Shown: positions 6,796-14,518, counted from the first letter of the stretch. The stretch is 14,662 nucleotides of DNA from CAYXXZ01 sp050175615 (GCA_050175615.1 JBFXIU010000076.1:1-14662); one strand, 5' to 3'. The notes: generated by a model not told the origin, from the sequence alone. Translations and numbers: made by a program.

Positions 6796-7742
6796 CCATC
6801 CGCGTTCAGCACAGCACCCAGACGCTGCTTGATAATCTGACGGAAATCCGCCGCCAGCTGTCGATAAAATACCCGGTTGGGGGCGGCCGCCCGCCACACC
6901 ATACCGTGCTGACGAAGAATGGGAATATTTTTGAGTTCACAAACGTGGAGCGCTTCGGGATGGTGCAGTTCGGAGTGAACATAGAGCGCGGGTAAAAAGG
7001 CCACCCCCAGCCCCATCACCACCATCTGCCTCAGAGTATCGAGGCTGGTGCCTTCAAAGTCCCGCTGCACCACAGCTCCCCAGCGCTCGCAAATTTCGCG
7101 AACCTGATGGTGAAAGTGATGATGCTCTTCAAGGGTCAAGACTTTTTCGCCGCGAAGCGCCGACGCTGTCAGACTTTTAATGCCCGCGAGGCGATGCTCG
7201 GCGGGAACCACAAACTTTAGCGACTCAGTAAACAGGGGCTCAACCGATAACTGGGAGTGGGCTACCGGCAACGGCACAATCGCGAGATCGTAAAGCCCGT
7301 CCTCGAGATCCTTGAGCAAAACCTTGTGGGCAGCTTCGCGCACATACAGCTTTAACTTGTGGTGGCGCTTATGGAGTTCGGGCAGCACATGGGGAAGTAA
7401 ATAGGGTCCCACTGTGGGGGGAATTCCCAACCGGTAGGTGGCCTGGCGACCATCGGCCAGCTGGGTAACAACTTCTTCAAAGCCCTGCATCGACAACAAC
7501 ACCTGTCGCGCCACCGGCAATAACTCCCGACCCGACGGAGACAGCCGTGTCCCCGCCCTGGAACGTTCAAATAATGACAGATTGATGATGCTTTCCAGGA
7601 CGGCAATTTGCGCCGTCAGCGCCGGCTGACTAATGCCCAATTCCTCGGCGGCGCGCCGATAGCTGGACAACTTTGCCACCGTGACAAAATAGTTGAGCTG
7701 GTTAATGCTGGGGGATTTGGCTTTTAAATGCGCGGCGCTCAC
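6792..7742 (-). CDS. LysR-type transcriptional regulator, OxyR-like, with a His-rich cluster
   Basis: This 316-residue regulator has an N-terminal winged HTH (about residues 13-72: QLNYFVTVAKLSSYRRAAEE then SQPALTAQI) and an OxyR-like effector domain. IPPTVGPYLLPHVLPELH (about 107-124) and GTSLDTLRQMV (231-241) are especially like OxyR. In my alignment by eye, the OxyR GHC segment with peroxidatic C199 corresponds to EEHHHFHHQ (205-213), so that cysteine is replaced by histidine, while C218 matches the resolving C208. A classical peroxide switch is therefore unlikely. The start is GTG at 7742 with AGGA 6 nt upstream. Its 3' end overlaps the mltB-type gene. It is divergent from the carbonic anhydrase and SulP genes, its likeliest targets. 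Confidence 0.9.
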   Translation of the reverse strand: MSAAHLKAKSPSINQLNYFVTVAKLSSYRRAAEELGISQPALTAQIAVLESIINLSLFERSRAGTRLSPSGRELLPVARQVLLSMQGFEEVVTQLADGRQATYRLGIPPTVGPYLLPHVLPELHKRHHKLKLYVREAAHKVLLKDLEDGLYDLAIVPLPVAHSQLSVEPLFTESLKFVVPAEHRLAGIKSLTASALRGEKVLTLEEHHHFHHQVREICERWGAVVQRDFEGTSLDTLRQMVVMGLGVAFLPALYVHSELHHPEALHVCELKNIPILRQHGMVWRAAAPNRVFYRQLAADFRQIIKQRLGAVLNADG

Positions 7743-7761
7743 GACCCATCCTGATAATAAT

Positions 7762-7787
7762 AAGTGATCAGCATATGGTATACACTT
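7762..7787. promoter_or_regulatory. Candidate LysR-regulator operator in the divergent intergenic region
   Basis: AAGTG (7762-7766) and CACTT (7783-7787) are inverted around an AT-rich centre that contains the palindromes CATATG and GTATAC. The site lies 20 bp from the regulator start and about 80 bp from the carbonic anhydrase start, the usual place for a LysR-type autoregulatory and activation site. The arms are short, so this is a suggestion only. Confidence 0.3.
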
Positions 7788-7866
7788 TTATTAAACTATC
7801 AATGAGAATGGTTTACCGCCTGCCAGGTTCTGGCAAGCCAACTGCAAAAACTATTCAGGAGCAACC

Positions 7867-8541
7867 ATGGAACATGTCATATCCGGTGTCGCCAAATTCC
7901 AGCGCGAGGTTTTTCCAGAAAGAAAAGAAGCCTTCCAAAAACTGGCCAACGGGCAAAACCCCGAGGTGCTGTTTATCACCTGTGCAGATTCTCGTATTGA
8001 CCCCGGCATGGTCACCCAAACAGAGCCTGGGGATTTATTTATCTGCCGCAATGCAGGCAATGTGGTGCCGCCCCACAGCAATCAAACCGGCAGCATGTCG
8101 GCCTCCATCGAGTTTGCAGTCGCCGCTGTTGGCGTTTCCCATATTGTGGTCTGCGGCCACACGGACTGCGGCGCCATCAAGGGCGCGATTTCACCAGAGA
8201 ATCTTGAGGGGCTGCCCCATGTTCAAACCTGGCTGGGACACTGCCGGGCTGCTCGGGAAGTTGTCCGTGAGCGCCACGGTGAAGTGCACAAGGGACACCT
8301 CGACGAGGTGACCAGAGAAAATGTTCTGCTGCAGCTGCAGCACTTGAAAACCCACCCTTCCGTTGCCGCCAAACTCGCCAATGGCCGTATCAGTTTGCAC
8401 GGCTGGATGTACAACATCGCCAGTGGCGAGGTACTTTGCTACAACGAGACAAGTGGCCGCTTTGAGGTCATGGATCAGCACTACCGCAAACTGCTCAACA
8501 GCACCGCCATTACAGACAGACAGCTCCGAGGTGCCCTGTGA
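7867..8541 (+). CDS. Beta-class carbonic anhydrase
   Basis: This 224-residue zinc enzyme interconverts CO2 and bicarbonate. The zinc ligands C39, H98 and C101 are in ITCADSRIDP and VVCGHTDCGA, and the catalytic Asp-Arg pair is D41 and R43, all intact. The G-D-L-F-I-C-RNAGN segment (55-64) is also typical of the class. No signal peptide is present, so it acts in the cytoplasm. AGGAG (7857-7861) lies 5 nt before the ATG. Its stop overlaps the start of the SulP gene as GTGA, so the two are translated together. The pairing suggests that the enzyme either supplies bicarbonate to, or consumes bicarbonate from, the transporter. Regulation is probably by the divergent LysR-type protein. Confidence 0.95.
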   Translation: MEHVISGVAKFQREVFPERKEAFQKLANGQNPEVLFITCADSRIDPGMVTQTEPGDLFICRNAGNVVPPHSNQTGSMSASIEFAVAAVGVSHIVVCGHTDCGAIKGAISPENLEGLPHVQTWLGHCRAAREVVRERHGEVHKGHLDEVTRENVLLQLQHLKTHPSVAAKLANGRISLHGWMYNIASGEVLCYNETSGRFEVMDQHYRKLLNSTAITDRQLRGAL

Positions 8542-10175
8542 ATAAAGACCAGCCGTCCCTGCGCGGTGATATCACCGGGGGTATTACTGCGGGGGTGGTC
8601 GCCCTGCCCCTGGCTCTGGCCTTGGGGGTGGCCTCGGGACTCGGTCCGATGGCCGGTCTTTACGGCGCGATTTGCGTCGGCTTTTTTGCCGCTGTTTTTG
8701 GCGGCACCCCTTCGCAGATTTCAGGACCTACGGGGCCCATGGTGGTGGTTCTCGCCGGCCTGTTTGCCAGCTTGTCCGGCGATGCTGCCCTGATCTTTAC
8801 GGCCATTATCCTTGCCGGTCTGTTCCAGATTGTCTTCGGCCTGCTCGGCCTGGGACATTATATTCGCCTGGTTCCCTACCCGGTCATTTCCGGTTTTATG
8901 ACCGGTATCGGGGTTATCATCATCATTCTGCAGCTGGGTCCGCTCCTCGGTCACGAATCGCCAGGAAACACACTTGGCGCCCTGGGCTACCTGCCAAATG
9001 CAGTGTCGAATATCCATTTTGCCAACCTGCTGCTGGGACTGGGAGCACTAGCCCTGGTGTATCTGTGGCCATCGAGCTGGGCAAAATACCTGCCATCGCC
9101 GCTGGCCGCACTGATTGCAGGCACTCTTTTGGCGTTTTTCCTCCTCGATGTCCCTGTGCTCGGCGATATTCCCACCGGATTGCCGAGCCTGCACTGGCCT
9201 GTGTTTGCCGGTCAGGAAAAAATGCTCCTGGTGATTGAGGCGGCATTTATTCTCGCGCTGCTGGGGGCAATCGACAGCCTGCTCACCTCCCTGGTGGCCG
9301 ACAACATGACCCGCAAACGCCACAACAGCAATCAAGAGTTGATTGGCCAGGGAATCGGCAATACGGTCGCCGGTTTTCTGGGGGGCGTCGCTGGCGCCGG
9401 CGCCACCATGCGCACCGTGGTCAATATCCGCTCGGGCGGCAACACCCGCAGATCCGGCGCCATACACGCCATTGTGCTCCTTGCTATTGTTCTTGGCCTC
9501 GGCCCTCTGGCGGCCAATATTCCCCTGGCCGTGCTGGCGGGAATTCTAGTGAAAGTGGGCATGGATATTGTCGACTGGAGCTATCTTAAGCGCGCCCACC
9601 AGGGGCCGCGCTGGGATCTCCTTCTGATGGCTCTGGTGCTCGGCCTGACGGTTTTTGTCAACCTGATTACCGCAGTCGCCGCAGGTGTGGTGCTCGCCGC
9701 ACTGGCGTTTGTAAAACAGGTGGCGAAGCTGCAAATCGACAACCTCAGAAACCTGCCGGAACATCTGGATTCCCCCGAGGAGAAACTGCTGCTCAAGGAA
9801 AGCAACAGCCGCATTATTCTCTTTGAGTTTACCGGGCCACTGAGTTTTGGCGCCGCCGCAGATCTCGGCCACAGGGTGCGCGAGCACAGCGAACCCGGCA
9901 CTCGGATCTTGTTACTCGACTTCTCTCGAGTCCCCTTTCTCGACGTCTCTGCGGTAATGGCGGTGGAGAACATTGCTGTCGACGCCGCAGCGAGTGGCAA
10001 AGTTCTCTATTTTGCTGGCATGAGCGACGAAGTCAAAAAAGTGCTTGAAAACATGAACGGCGGCCTGCCCTGCGACGGCGTTTTCAGCACCCGCCTCAAC
10101 GCTCTGCGCGCAGCCTCCACACTTCTGCAAAAAACCGACGGCCAGCACATGGGGAATGCATTGCCGAGTACCTGA
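8538..10175 (+). CDS. SulP-family anion (probably bicarbonate) transporter with STAS domain
   Basis: This 545-residue inner-membrane carrier has the SulP transmembrane domain (about residues 10-395) and a cytoplasmic STAS domain (about 424-532; LLLDFSRVPFLDVSAV is the typical STAS core). Family motifs are GLYGAICVGFFAAVFGGTPSQISGPTGPM-like start (41-68, with SGPTGPM at 62-68) and the loop AIDSLLTSLVADNMT then NQELIGQGIGN (244-274). SulP carriers move sulfate, dicarboxylates or bicarbonate. Fusion by translational overlap to a carbonic anhydrase argues for bicarbonate, in the manner of BicA-like sodium-dependent uptake; this is inference. The GTG start at 8538 overlaps the upstream TGA. A strong intrinsic terminator follows 48 bp after the stop. 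Confidence 0.9.
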   Translation: MNKDQPSLRGDITGGITAGVVALPLALALGVASGLGPMAGLYGAICVGFFAAVFGGTPSQISGPTGPMVVVLAGLFASLSGDAALIFTAIILAGLFQIVFGLLGLGHYIRLVPYPVISGFMTGIGVIIIILQLGPLLGHESPGNTLGALGYLPNAVSNIHFANLLLGLGALALVYLWPSSWAKYLPSPLAALIAGTLLAFFLLDVPVLGDIPTGLPSLHWPVFAGQEKMLLVIEAAFILALLGAIDSLLTSLVADNMTRKRHNSNQELIGQGIGNTVAGFLGGVAGAGATMRTVVNIRSGGNTRRSGAIHAIVLLAIVLGLGPLAANIPLAVLAGILVKVGMDIVDWSYLKRAHQGPRWDLLLMALVLGLTVFVNLITAVAAGVVLAALAFVKQVAKLQIDNLRNLPEHLDSPEEKLLLKESNSRIILFEFTGPLSFGAAADLGHRVREHSEPGTRILLLDFSRVPFLDVSAVMAVENIAVDAAASGKVLYFAGMSDEVKKVLENMNGGLPCDGVFSTRLNALRAASTLLQKTDGQHMGNALPST

Positions 10176-10222
10176 GGGAAATATTCTGGTTGCATTCCAG
10201 ACAAGCCCCGATTTCCCCGTTG

Positions 10223-10260
10223 ATCCGTTTATTATTGAAAAATAATAAACGGATTTTTTT
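10223..10260 (+). terminator. Rho-independent terminator of the carbonic anhydrase-SulP unit
   Basis: A perfect 14-bp stem (10223-10236 with 10241-10254) is closed by a GAAA tetraloop and followed directly by a run of seven T (10254-10260). This is a textbook intrinsic terminator in the plus direction. It separates the SulP gene from the deaminase gene. Confidence 0.93.
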
Positions 10261-10284
10261 ATCTCTCAGATCTTAATTATGATC

Positions 10285-10313
10285 CCGGTGCCGCTTATAG
10301 TACTGGGCACCGG
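10285..10313. promoter_or_regulatory. GC-rich inverted repeat ahead of the deaminase gene
   Basis: CCGGTGCC (10285-10292) and GGCACCGG (10306-10313) form a perfect 8-bp stem with a 13-nt loop, about 45 bp upstream of the deaminase ATG. No T-run follows, so it is not an intrinsic terminator. It may be a protein-binding site or a leader hairpin. No known riboswitch consensus is recognisable. Confidence 0.35.
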
Positions 10314-10357
10314 CAATTCTGCTGACACCCAACCGCCCCTGAAACCCGGAATTCGAT

Positions 10358-10897
10358 ATGGCAATTACCATTTCACTGCCCCAGTGGTTACAACAGTTAA
10401 ATGCGCCGCGACGTTTTCACTCCACGACAGCGGCCATGAAGCTGGTCATAGAAGCCGCACAGCGCAACAGCCTGGACGGCGGCGGCCCATTTGGGGCCGC
10501 CGTGGTCGACGACAATCTTGAGCTGATATCCCTGGGGGTCAACCGGGTTATCCCTGAACGCACCTCAATCCTCCACGCCGAAATGCTGGCGCTGCTGCTT
10601 GCCCAGCAAAAGCTGGGCGACCACAGGTTATCCGCAAAGGGGCGCTTCACCCTGTTGACCAGTTGCGAGCCCTGCGCCATGTGTTTCGGCGCTCTGCCAT
10701 TTGCAGGGATAGCCCGTATTGTCTGTGCAGCGACAACGGCGGATGCCCAGGCAATCGGTTTTGACGAGGGCGACAAGCCGGAACATTGGCAAAACAGCCT
10801 GATAAAAAGAGGAATTGCTGTTACCACCGAACTGCTGCGCGACGATGCTGTCGCCGTACTTAATGCCTACCGCAACAGCGGCGGCAGCCTTTATTAG
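10358..10897 (+). CDS. Cytidine/deoxycytidylate-family nucleoside deaminase (guanine deaminase-like)
   Basis: This 179-residue zinc-dependent deaminase has the full active site: HAE (H73, E75) and PCxxC (P105, C106, C109), with C106, C109 and H73 as zinc ligands and E75 as proton shuttle. The GGGPFGAAVV segment (41-50), TSCEPCAMCFGAL (101-113) and a C-terminal NAYRNSGGSLY resemble the small guanine deaminase type (GuaD of Bacillus) more than tRNA adenosine deaminase TadA. It would act in the cytoplasm on a free base or nucleoside. Substrate assignment is uncertain. The ribosome binding site before ATG 10358 is weak (GGA near 10348). It lies alone between a terminator and the convergent ppx gene, whose end is 78 bp away. 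Confidence 0.87.
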   Translation: MAITISLPQWLQQLNAPRRFHSTTAAMKLVIEAAQRNSLDGGGPFGAAVVDDNLELISLGVNRVIPERTSILHAEMLALLLAQQKLGDHRLSAKGRFTLLTSCEPCAMCFGALPFAGIARIVCAATTADAQAIGFDEGDKPEHWQNSLIKRGIAVTTELLRDDAVAVLNAYRNSGGSLY

Positions 10898-10975
10898 GGT
10901 CTATCGGGCTTAGGGCTGTTCTACTGCAGATAAGCCGATCCCGGTGCTAAAACTCAGGCAGCTGGTGCAACTGCT

Positions 10976-12487
10976 CTATATGCCCTGATCCAGCTGCAAA
11001 CTGATACCTTTTTTGGCCAACAACCCCTGTTCCCGCGCCAAAGTAAAGCGCGTCAGTGGATGATTCTGGAGCCAACCGCAGGGATAGGAAATACGCAGCT
11101 TGCGGCCTTCGACGTTGAGTTGAAATACCGGGGCATCCTCAACCAGAGCCACATATTTGAACAGAACAGCCAGGCGCAGCAACAGGCACAGACGCTCAAG
11201 CTGTTCGCTGCGGCCATTGGCTCTGGCCTCAATTTCTTCGAGGGGAAATTTCTGGCGATGCCCCCGCACCAACAGCCCCAGCTCCAGCTGTTCGACTTTT
11301 GAAAATCCGGGCAAATCACTGTTTTCAATAAGGTACTGGCCGTGCTTGTGGAAGCCGCTGTGGGCGATGGCGAGACCAATTTCATGAAGCCGACAGGCCC
11401 ACACCAACAAATCCAGATCCTGTTGGCAGAGCTGCCAGCGATCCTGCACCGAGGCGAACAGATAGCGTGCGGTTTCTTCCACCTTGCGCGCCTGTTGCTC
11501 GTCGACACTGTAGCGCTGCATCAGCGCACTCACTGAGCGCTCGCGCACGTCTTCATGACTGAGCCTGCCGATGGTGTCGTAGATAATGCCCTCCCGCAGC
11601 GCCCCTGCGGATATGCGCATTTCCCTGATTTCGAGGGCATCAAAAAAAGCACAACTGATGGCGACGCCGGAAGCAAAAACATTGCGGCGGCGCTCGCTGA
11701 GCCCGGCCAGCTTGCACAACTCTTTCGCCGACGGGTATTTGAGCAGCAACTTGCTCAGTTTTTTCAGGTTATCGACACTGATACCGGACTCCGCCCATCC
11801 CTGGGCAGCGATGACGCTTTCCAGGGCGCGCAGCGTGCCCGACGACCCCACCACATCGCCCCATCCCTGGCGAATAAAAGCGGAACGGATATTGAGCACT
11901 TCACTGTAGGCGGCGAGATAGGCATTTTCAAAAGCGGAAGGGGTAATTTCACCGGCGGGGAAAAACCGTTCGCCATAGGAGACACAACCCATATGCAGGC
12001 TTTCCAACAACCGAGCCTCAAAGCGCTCGCCGATAATAAACTCGGTACTGCCGCCGCCGATATCCACCACCAGGCGGGAGCCGTCATCCGCCAGCGTATG
12101 GGCAACCCCAAGATAGACCAAGCGCGCCTCTTCACGGCCGGAAACCACTTCCAGGGGGTACCCCATAATGGCCTCGGCGGCATGGCGGAAATCCCGGCCA
12201 TTTTTGGCAATCCGCAGGGAGTTGGTGCCGACAATGCGGACGATGTCGGGCTGGAGTACATCGATCGCCTGGCGAAACCGGGCCAAACACTGAAGACCTC
12301 GAGCAATGGCCGCATCACTGAGAACCCCTTCGGCCATACCTGAGGCCAACTGCACGGTTTCCCCCAGGCGCTCCACCGGGCGCGCCTCCCCATGTTCAAC
12401 CCGGGCGATGACCATGTGAAAGCTGTTGGAGCCGAGATCGACTGCAGCCAGCAAACGGCCTTCCGTATCTACAATCTGATTGGTCAC
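10976..12487 (-). CDS. ppx: Exopolyphosphatase (Ppx/GppA family)
   Basis: This 503-residue phosphatase releases orthophosphate from the ends of polyphosphate chains; family members can also hydrolyse pppGpp. The actin-like ATPase fold is seen in LLAAVDLGSNSFHMVIA (residues 12-28) and VVDIGGGSTEFIIGE, with the GREEARLVYLGV segment that carries the catalytic glutamate. The C-terminal half contains an HD-type domain (ACRLHEIGLAIAHSGFHKHG). Length and both domains match full-length Ppx of about 500 residues. The start is GTG at 12487 with GAGGAA (12496-12501) 8 nt upstream. It is divergent from trxA, an arrangement conserved in many gammaproteobacteria, which favours Ppx over GppA. Confidence 0.93.
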   Translation of the reverse strand: MTNQIVDTEGRLLAAVDLGSNSFHMVIARVEHGEARPVERLGETVQLASGMAEGVLSDAAIARGLQCLARFRQAIDVLQPDIVRIVGTNSLRIAKNGRDFRHAAEAIMGYPLEVVSGREEARLVYLGVAHTLADDGSRLVVDIGGGSTEFIIGERFEARLLESLHMGCVSYGERFFPAGEITPSAFENAYLAAYSEVLNIRSAFIRQGWGDVVGSSGTLRALESVIAAQGWAESGISVDNLKKLSKLLLKYPSAKELCKLAGLSERRRNVFASGVAISCAFFDALEIREMRISAGALREGIIYDTIGRLSHEDVRERSVSALMQRYSVDEQQARKVEETARYLFASVQDRWQLCQQDLDLLVWACRLHEIGLAIAHSGFHKHGQYLIENSDLPGFSKVEQLELGLLVRGHRQKFPLEEIEARANGRSEQLERLCLLLRLAVLFKYVALVEDAPVFQLNVEGRKLRISYPCGWLQNHPLTRFTLAREQGLLAKKGISLQLDQGI

Positions 12488-12538
12488 AACCGGACTTCCT
12501 CTTTAAAGGGTCTGTTCGCACAAGTTAGCCCGCCCGCA

Positions 12539-12568
12539 TTGTGGCCAGACAACGGTAGATGTTATGAT
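12539..12568 (+). promoter_or_regulatory. Candidate sigma70 promoter of trxA
   Basis: TTGTGG (12539-12544) and TATGAT (12563-12568) are 18 bp apart, each close to consensus. Transcription would start near 12575, giving a leader of about 90 nt before the trxA ATG. It lies in the 178-bp divergent region shared with ppx. Confidence 0.55.
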
Positions 12569-12665
12569 CTCGCCAATTGTACCTTTCCGCAGCCTGCGAA
12601 TACCAACCCCAGCAAAAAACAAACGCGGCTCCCAGAGCTTAATCACATTAAATACGGAGAATCCC

Positions 12666-12992
12666 ATGGGCGAAAAAATCGTTCACGTTACCGACGGCAG
12701 TTTTGAAAGCGACGTACTGGGTGCAGATGTCCCTGTACTGGTGGACTTCTGGGCAGCCTGGTGTGGCCCCTGTAAAATGATCGCACCCCTGCTTGATCAG
12801 GTGTCTGAAGAATTCGATGGCAAAGTCAAAGTCTGCAAAGTGGATGTGGACGCCAATCCCCAGACGGCGGCCAAGTTCAGCGTCCGTGGTATTCCCACCC
12901 TGATGCTTTTTAAAGACGGCGAACTGGAAGCCACGAAAGTGGGCGCATTGTCAAAGTCGCAGTTGACCGACTTTATCAACAACAACCTGTAA
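12666..12992 (+). CDS. trxA: Thioredoxin 1
   Basis: This 108-residue cytoplasmic protein reduces protein disulfides with electrons from thioredoxin reductase. The active site WCGPC has redox cysteines C33 and C36. The FWAAWCGPCK context, the D-x-D segment (VDVDANPQTAAKFSVRGIPT) with the cis-proline in GIPT, and the C-terminal helix are all standard for TrxA, and the length matches E. coli TrxA. GGAGA (12655-12660 region) lies about 5 nt before the ATG at 12666, which fixes the start over the longer open frame upstream. Rho follows downstream, as in most relatives, and ppx is divergent. Confidence 0.97.
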   Translation: MGEKIVHVTDGSFESDVLGADVPVLVDFWAAWCGPCKMIAPLLDQVSEEFDGKVKVCKVDVDANPQTAAKFSVRGIPTLMLFKDGELEATKVGALSKSQLTDFINNNL

Positions 12993-12998
12993 TTGCCC

Positions 12999-13032
12999 TG
13001 GCAGGCATTGCCCTAGATCGGCAGGCCTGCCA
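12999..13032 (+). terminator. Hairpin after trxA, terminator-like
   Basis: TGGCAGGC (12999-13006) pairs with GCCTGCCA (13025-13032), and an inner TGCC/GGCA pair extends the structure. It begins 6 nt after the trxA stop. No T-run follows immediately; AAAA does. A second stem, TGCCAAAAA (13028-13036) with TTTTTGGCA (13047-13055), shares bases with it and so excludes it. The hairpin may mark the trxA 3' end or act in attenuation into rho. Confidence 0.45.
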
Positions 13033-13040
13033 AAAATCCA

Positions 13041-13068
13041 TTGCGCTTTTTGGCACGATGGTTATAAT
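13041..13068 (+). promoter_or_regulatory. Candidate rho promoter with consensus -10 box
   Basis: TATAAT (13063-13068) is a perfect -10 box. TTGCGC (13041-13046), 16 bp upstream, is a weak -35. The predicted start near 13075 leaves a leader of about 185 nt before the rho ATG, comparable with the long rho leader known in enterobacteria. The -35 region overlaps the second hairpin downstream of trxA. Confidence 0.55.
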
Positions 13069-13154
13069 TCGCGCCATCAATTTTAATTCTCCCGTGGCTG
13101 GCCTGTTTTCTGCGTCAATCCTGCAATCGTTAATGCCATGATTTCGACAGGCGC

Positions 13155-13258
13155 TCAATAATAAAACGGCAGAATTTATCCCTGACTACCTTTTCGCTAA
13201 AACACCGCACAGAAGCGGCCTTCATACCCATTGTTCACCACTAAATCACACTCTCCTT
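13155..13258 (+). promoter_or_regulatory. C-rich, G-poor rho leader (possible rut site)
   Basis: By hand count this 104-nt stretch has about 33 C and 11 G, with little self-complementarity. That composition is what Rho binds on nascent RNA. Rho autoregulation by premature termination in its own leader is established in E. coli. Here the role is inferred from composition and position only. The end of the leader, CACTCTCCTT, has no Shine-Dalgarno sequence. Confidence 0.35.
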
Positions 13259-14518
13259 ATGAATCTGACTGATCTAAAAACCAAACCTATCACTGAACTT
13301 ATTCAAATTGGCGAAGAAATTGGCCTGGAAAACCAGGCGCGATCGCGCAAACAGGATATTATTTTCAACATCCTCAAGCGCCACGCCAAAAGTGGTGAAG
13401 ACATTTATGGTGAGGGGGTGCTCGAAATTCTCCCCGACGGCTTTGGTTTTCTTCGCTCCGCAGACGCCTCCTATCTGGCGGGACCGGACGATATCTATGT
13501 ATCTCCCAGCCAGATTCGTCGCTTCAATCTGCGCACCGGCGACAGCATTTCCGGCAAAATTCGCCCCCCCAAAGAGGGTGAGCGCTACTTTGCCCTGCTC
13601 AAAGTTGACAATATCAACTTCGACAAGCCGGAAAACGCCCGCAACAAGATTCTCTTTGAGAACCTGACCCCGCTGTTCCCCAACAAGCGCCTTCTTCTGG
13701 AGGCCGGCAATGGCAGCTCTGAAGATCTGACCGGCCGCATGATCGACCTGATTTCCCCTATCGGCAAGGGCCAGCGCGGACTGATTGTAGCGCCACCGAA
13801 AGCGGGTAAAACCATTATGATGCAGCACATCGCCCAGGCAATTGTGCGCAACAATCCCGAGTGCATCATGATCGTTCTACTCATCGACGAGCGCCCCGAG
13901 GAAGTCACCGACATGCAGCGCACCGTGCGCGGCGAAGTGGTGGCATCGACCTTTGATGAACCCCCCGCCCGCCACGTTCAGGTGGCCGAAATGGTCATCG
14001 AAAAAGCCAAGCGCCTGGTGGAACATAAAAAAGACGTGGTGATCCTGCTCGACTCCATCACCCGTCTCGCCCGCGCCTACAACACAGTACAGCCCTCATC
14101 CGGCAAAGTGCTTACCGGCGGTGTCGATGCCCACGCCCTGGAAAAACCCAAGCGTTTTTTTGGCGCTGCCCGCAATATCGAAGAGGGCGGCAGCCTCACC
14201 ATCATCGCCACAGCGCTGGTGGACACCGGCTCCAAAATGGACGAAGTGATCTACGAAGAGTTCAAGGGCACCGGCAACCTCGAATTGCACCTGGATCGCA
14301 AAATCGCCGAGAAGCGCATCTTCCCCGCCATCAATATTCGCCGTTCCGGCACCCGCCGCGAAGAGCTGCTCATGGCTGAAGGTGATCTCCAGCGCGTATG
14401 GATTCTGCGCAAGCTCCTCAACGACATGGAAGACGTGGCGGCCACTGAATTCCTCACCGACAAGCTCAAGGGCTTTAAGGTCAACGATGAATTTTTCGGC
14501 GCCATGAAAAGAAAATAA
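13259..14518 (+). CDS. rho: Transcription termination factor Rho
   Basis: Rho is the hexameric RNA-dependent ATPase and helicase that ends transcription at rut-containing RNAs. The 419 residues match the E. coli length exactly. Visible in order are the N-terminal helical domain (1-47), the cold-shock-like RNA-binding domain with RNP1 GFGFLR (61-66), the Walker A motif PPKAGKT (179-185), Walker B VVILLDSITRLARAYN, the Q-loop segment LTGGVDAHALEKPKRFFGAARNIEEGGSLT, and the R-loop region with GTGNLELHLDRK. No insertion or missing residue is apparent. The ATG at 13259 is preceded by a pyrimidine-rich leader without a Shine-Dalgarno sequence. An IS-like sequence begins just after the stop, so any native downstream terminator has been displaced. 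Confidence 0.98.
   Translation: MNLTDLKTKPITELIQIGEEIGLENQARSRKQDIIFNILKRHAKSGEDIYGEGVLEILPDGFGFLRSADASYLAGPDDIYVSPSQIRRFNLRTGDSISGKIRPPKEGERYFALLKVDNINFDKPENARNKILFENLTPLFPNKRLLLEAGNGSSEDLTGRMIDLISPIGKGQRGLIVAPPKAGKTIMMQHIAQAIVRNNPECIMIVLLIDERPEEVTDMQRTVRGEVVASTFDEPPARHVQVAEMVIEKAKRLVEHKKDVVILLDSITRLARAYNTVQPSSGKVLTGGVDAHALEKPKRFFGAARNIEEGGSLTIIATALVDTGSKMDEVIYEEFKGTGNLELHLDRKIAEKRIFPAINIRRSGTRREELLMAEGDLQRVWILRKLLNDMEDVAATEFLTDKLKGFKVNDEFFGAMKRK

Noticed and set aside
7775..8311. A 178-codon plus-strand frame overlapping the carbonic anhydrase gene
   Set aside because: It is out of frame with an intact carbonic anhydrase that has all its zinc ligands, and the product looks like shadow sequence.
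11555..12343. A 262-codon open frame on the plus strand opposite ppx
   Set aside because: It is a shadow of the ppx coding frame. The minus-strand protein is a full-length match to the Ppx family and has a good ribosome binding site.
13138..13161. Seven-codon frame in the rho leader as a possible rhoL-like leader peptide
   Set aside because: It has no ribosome binding site, is far shorter than the E. coli rhoL peptide and shows no similarity to it.
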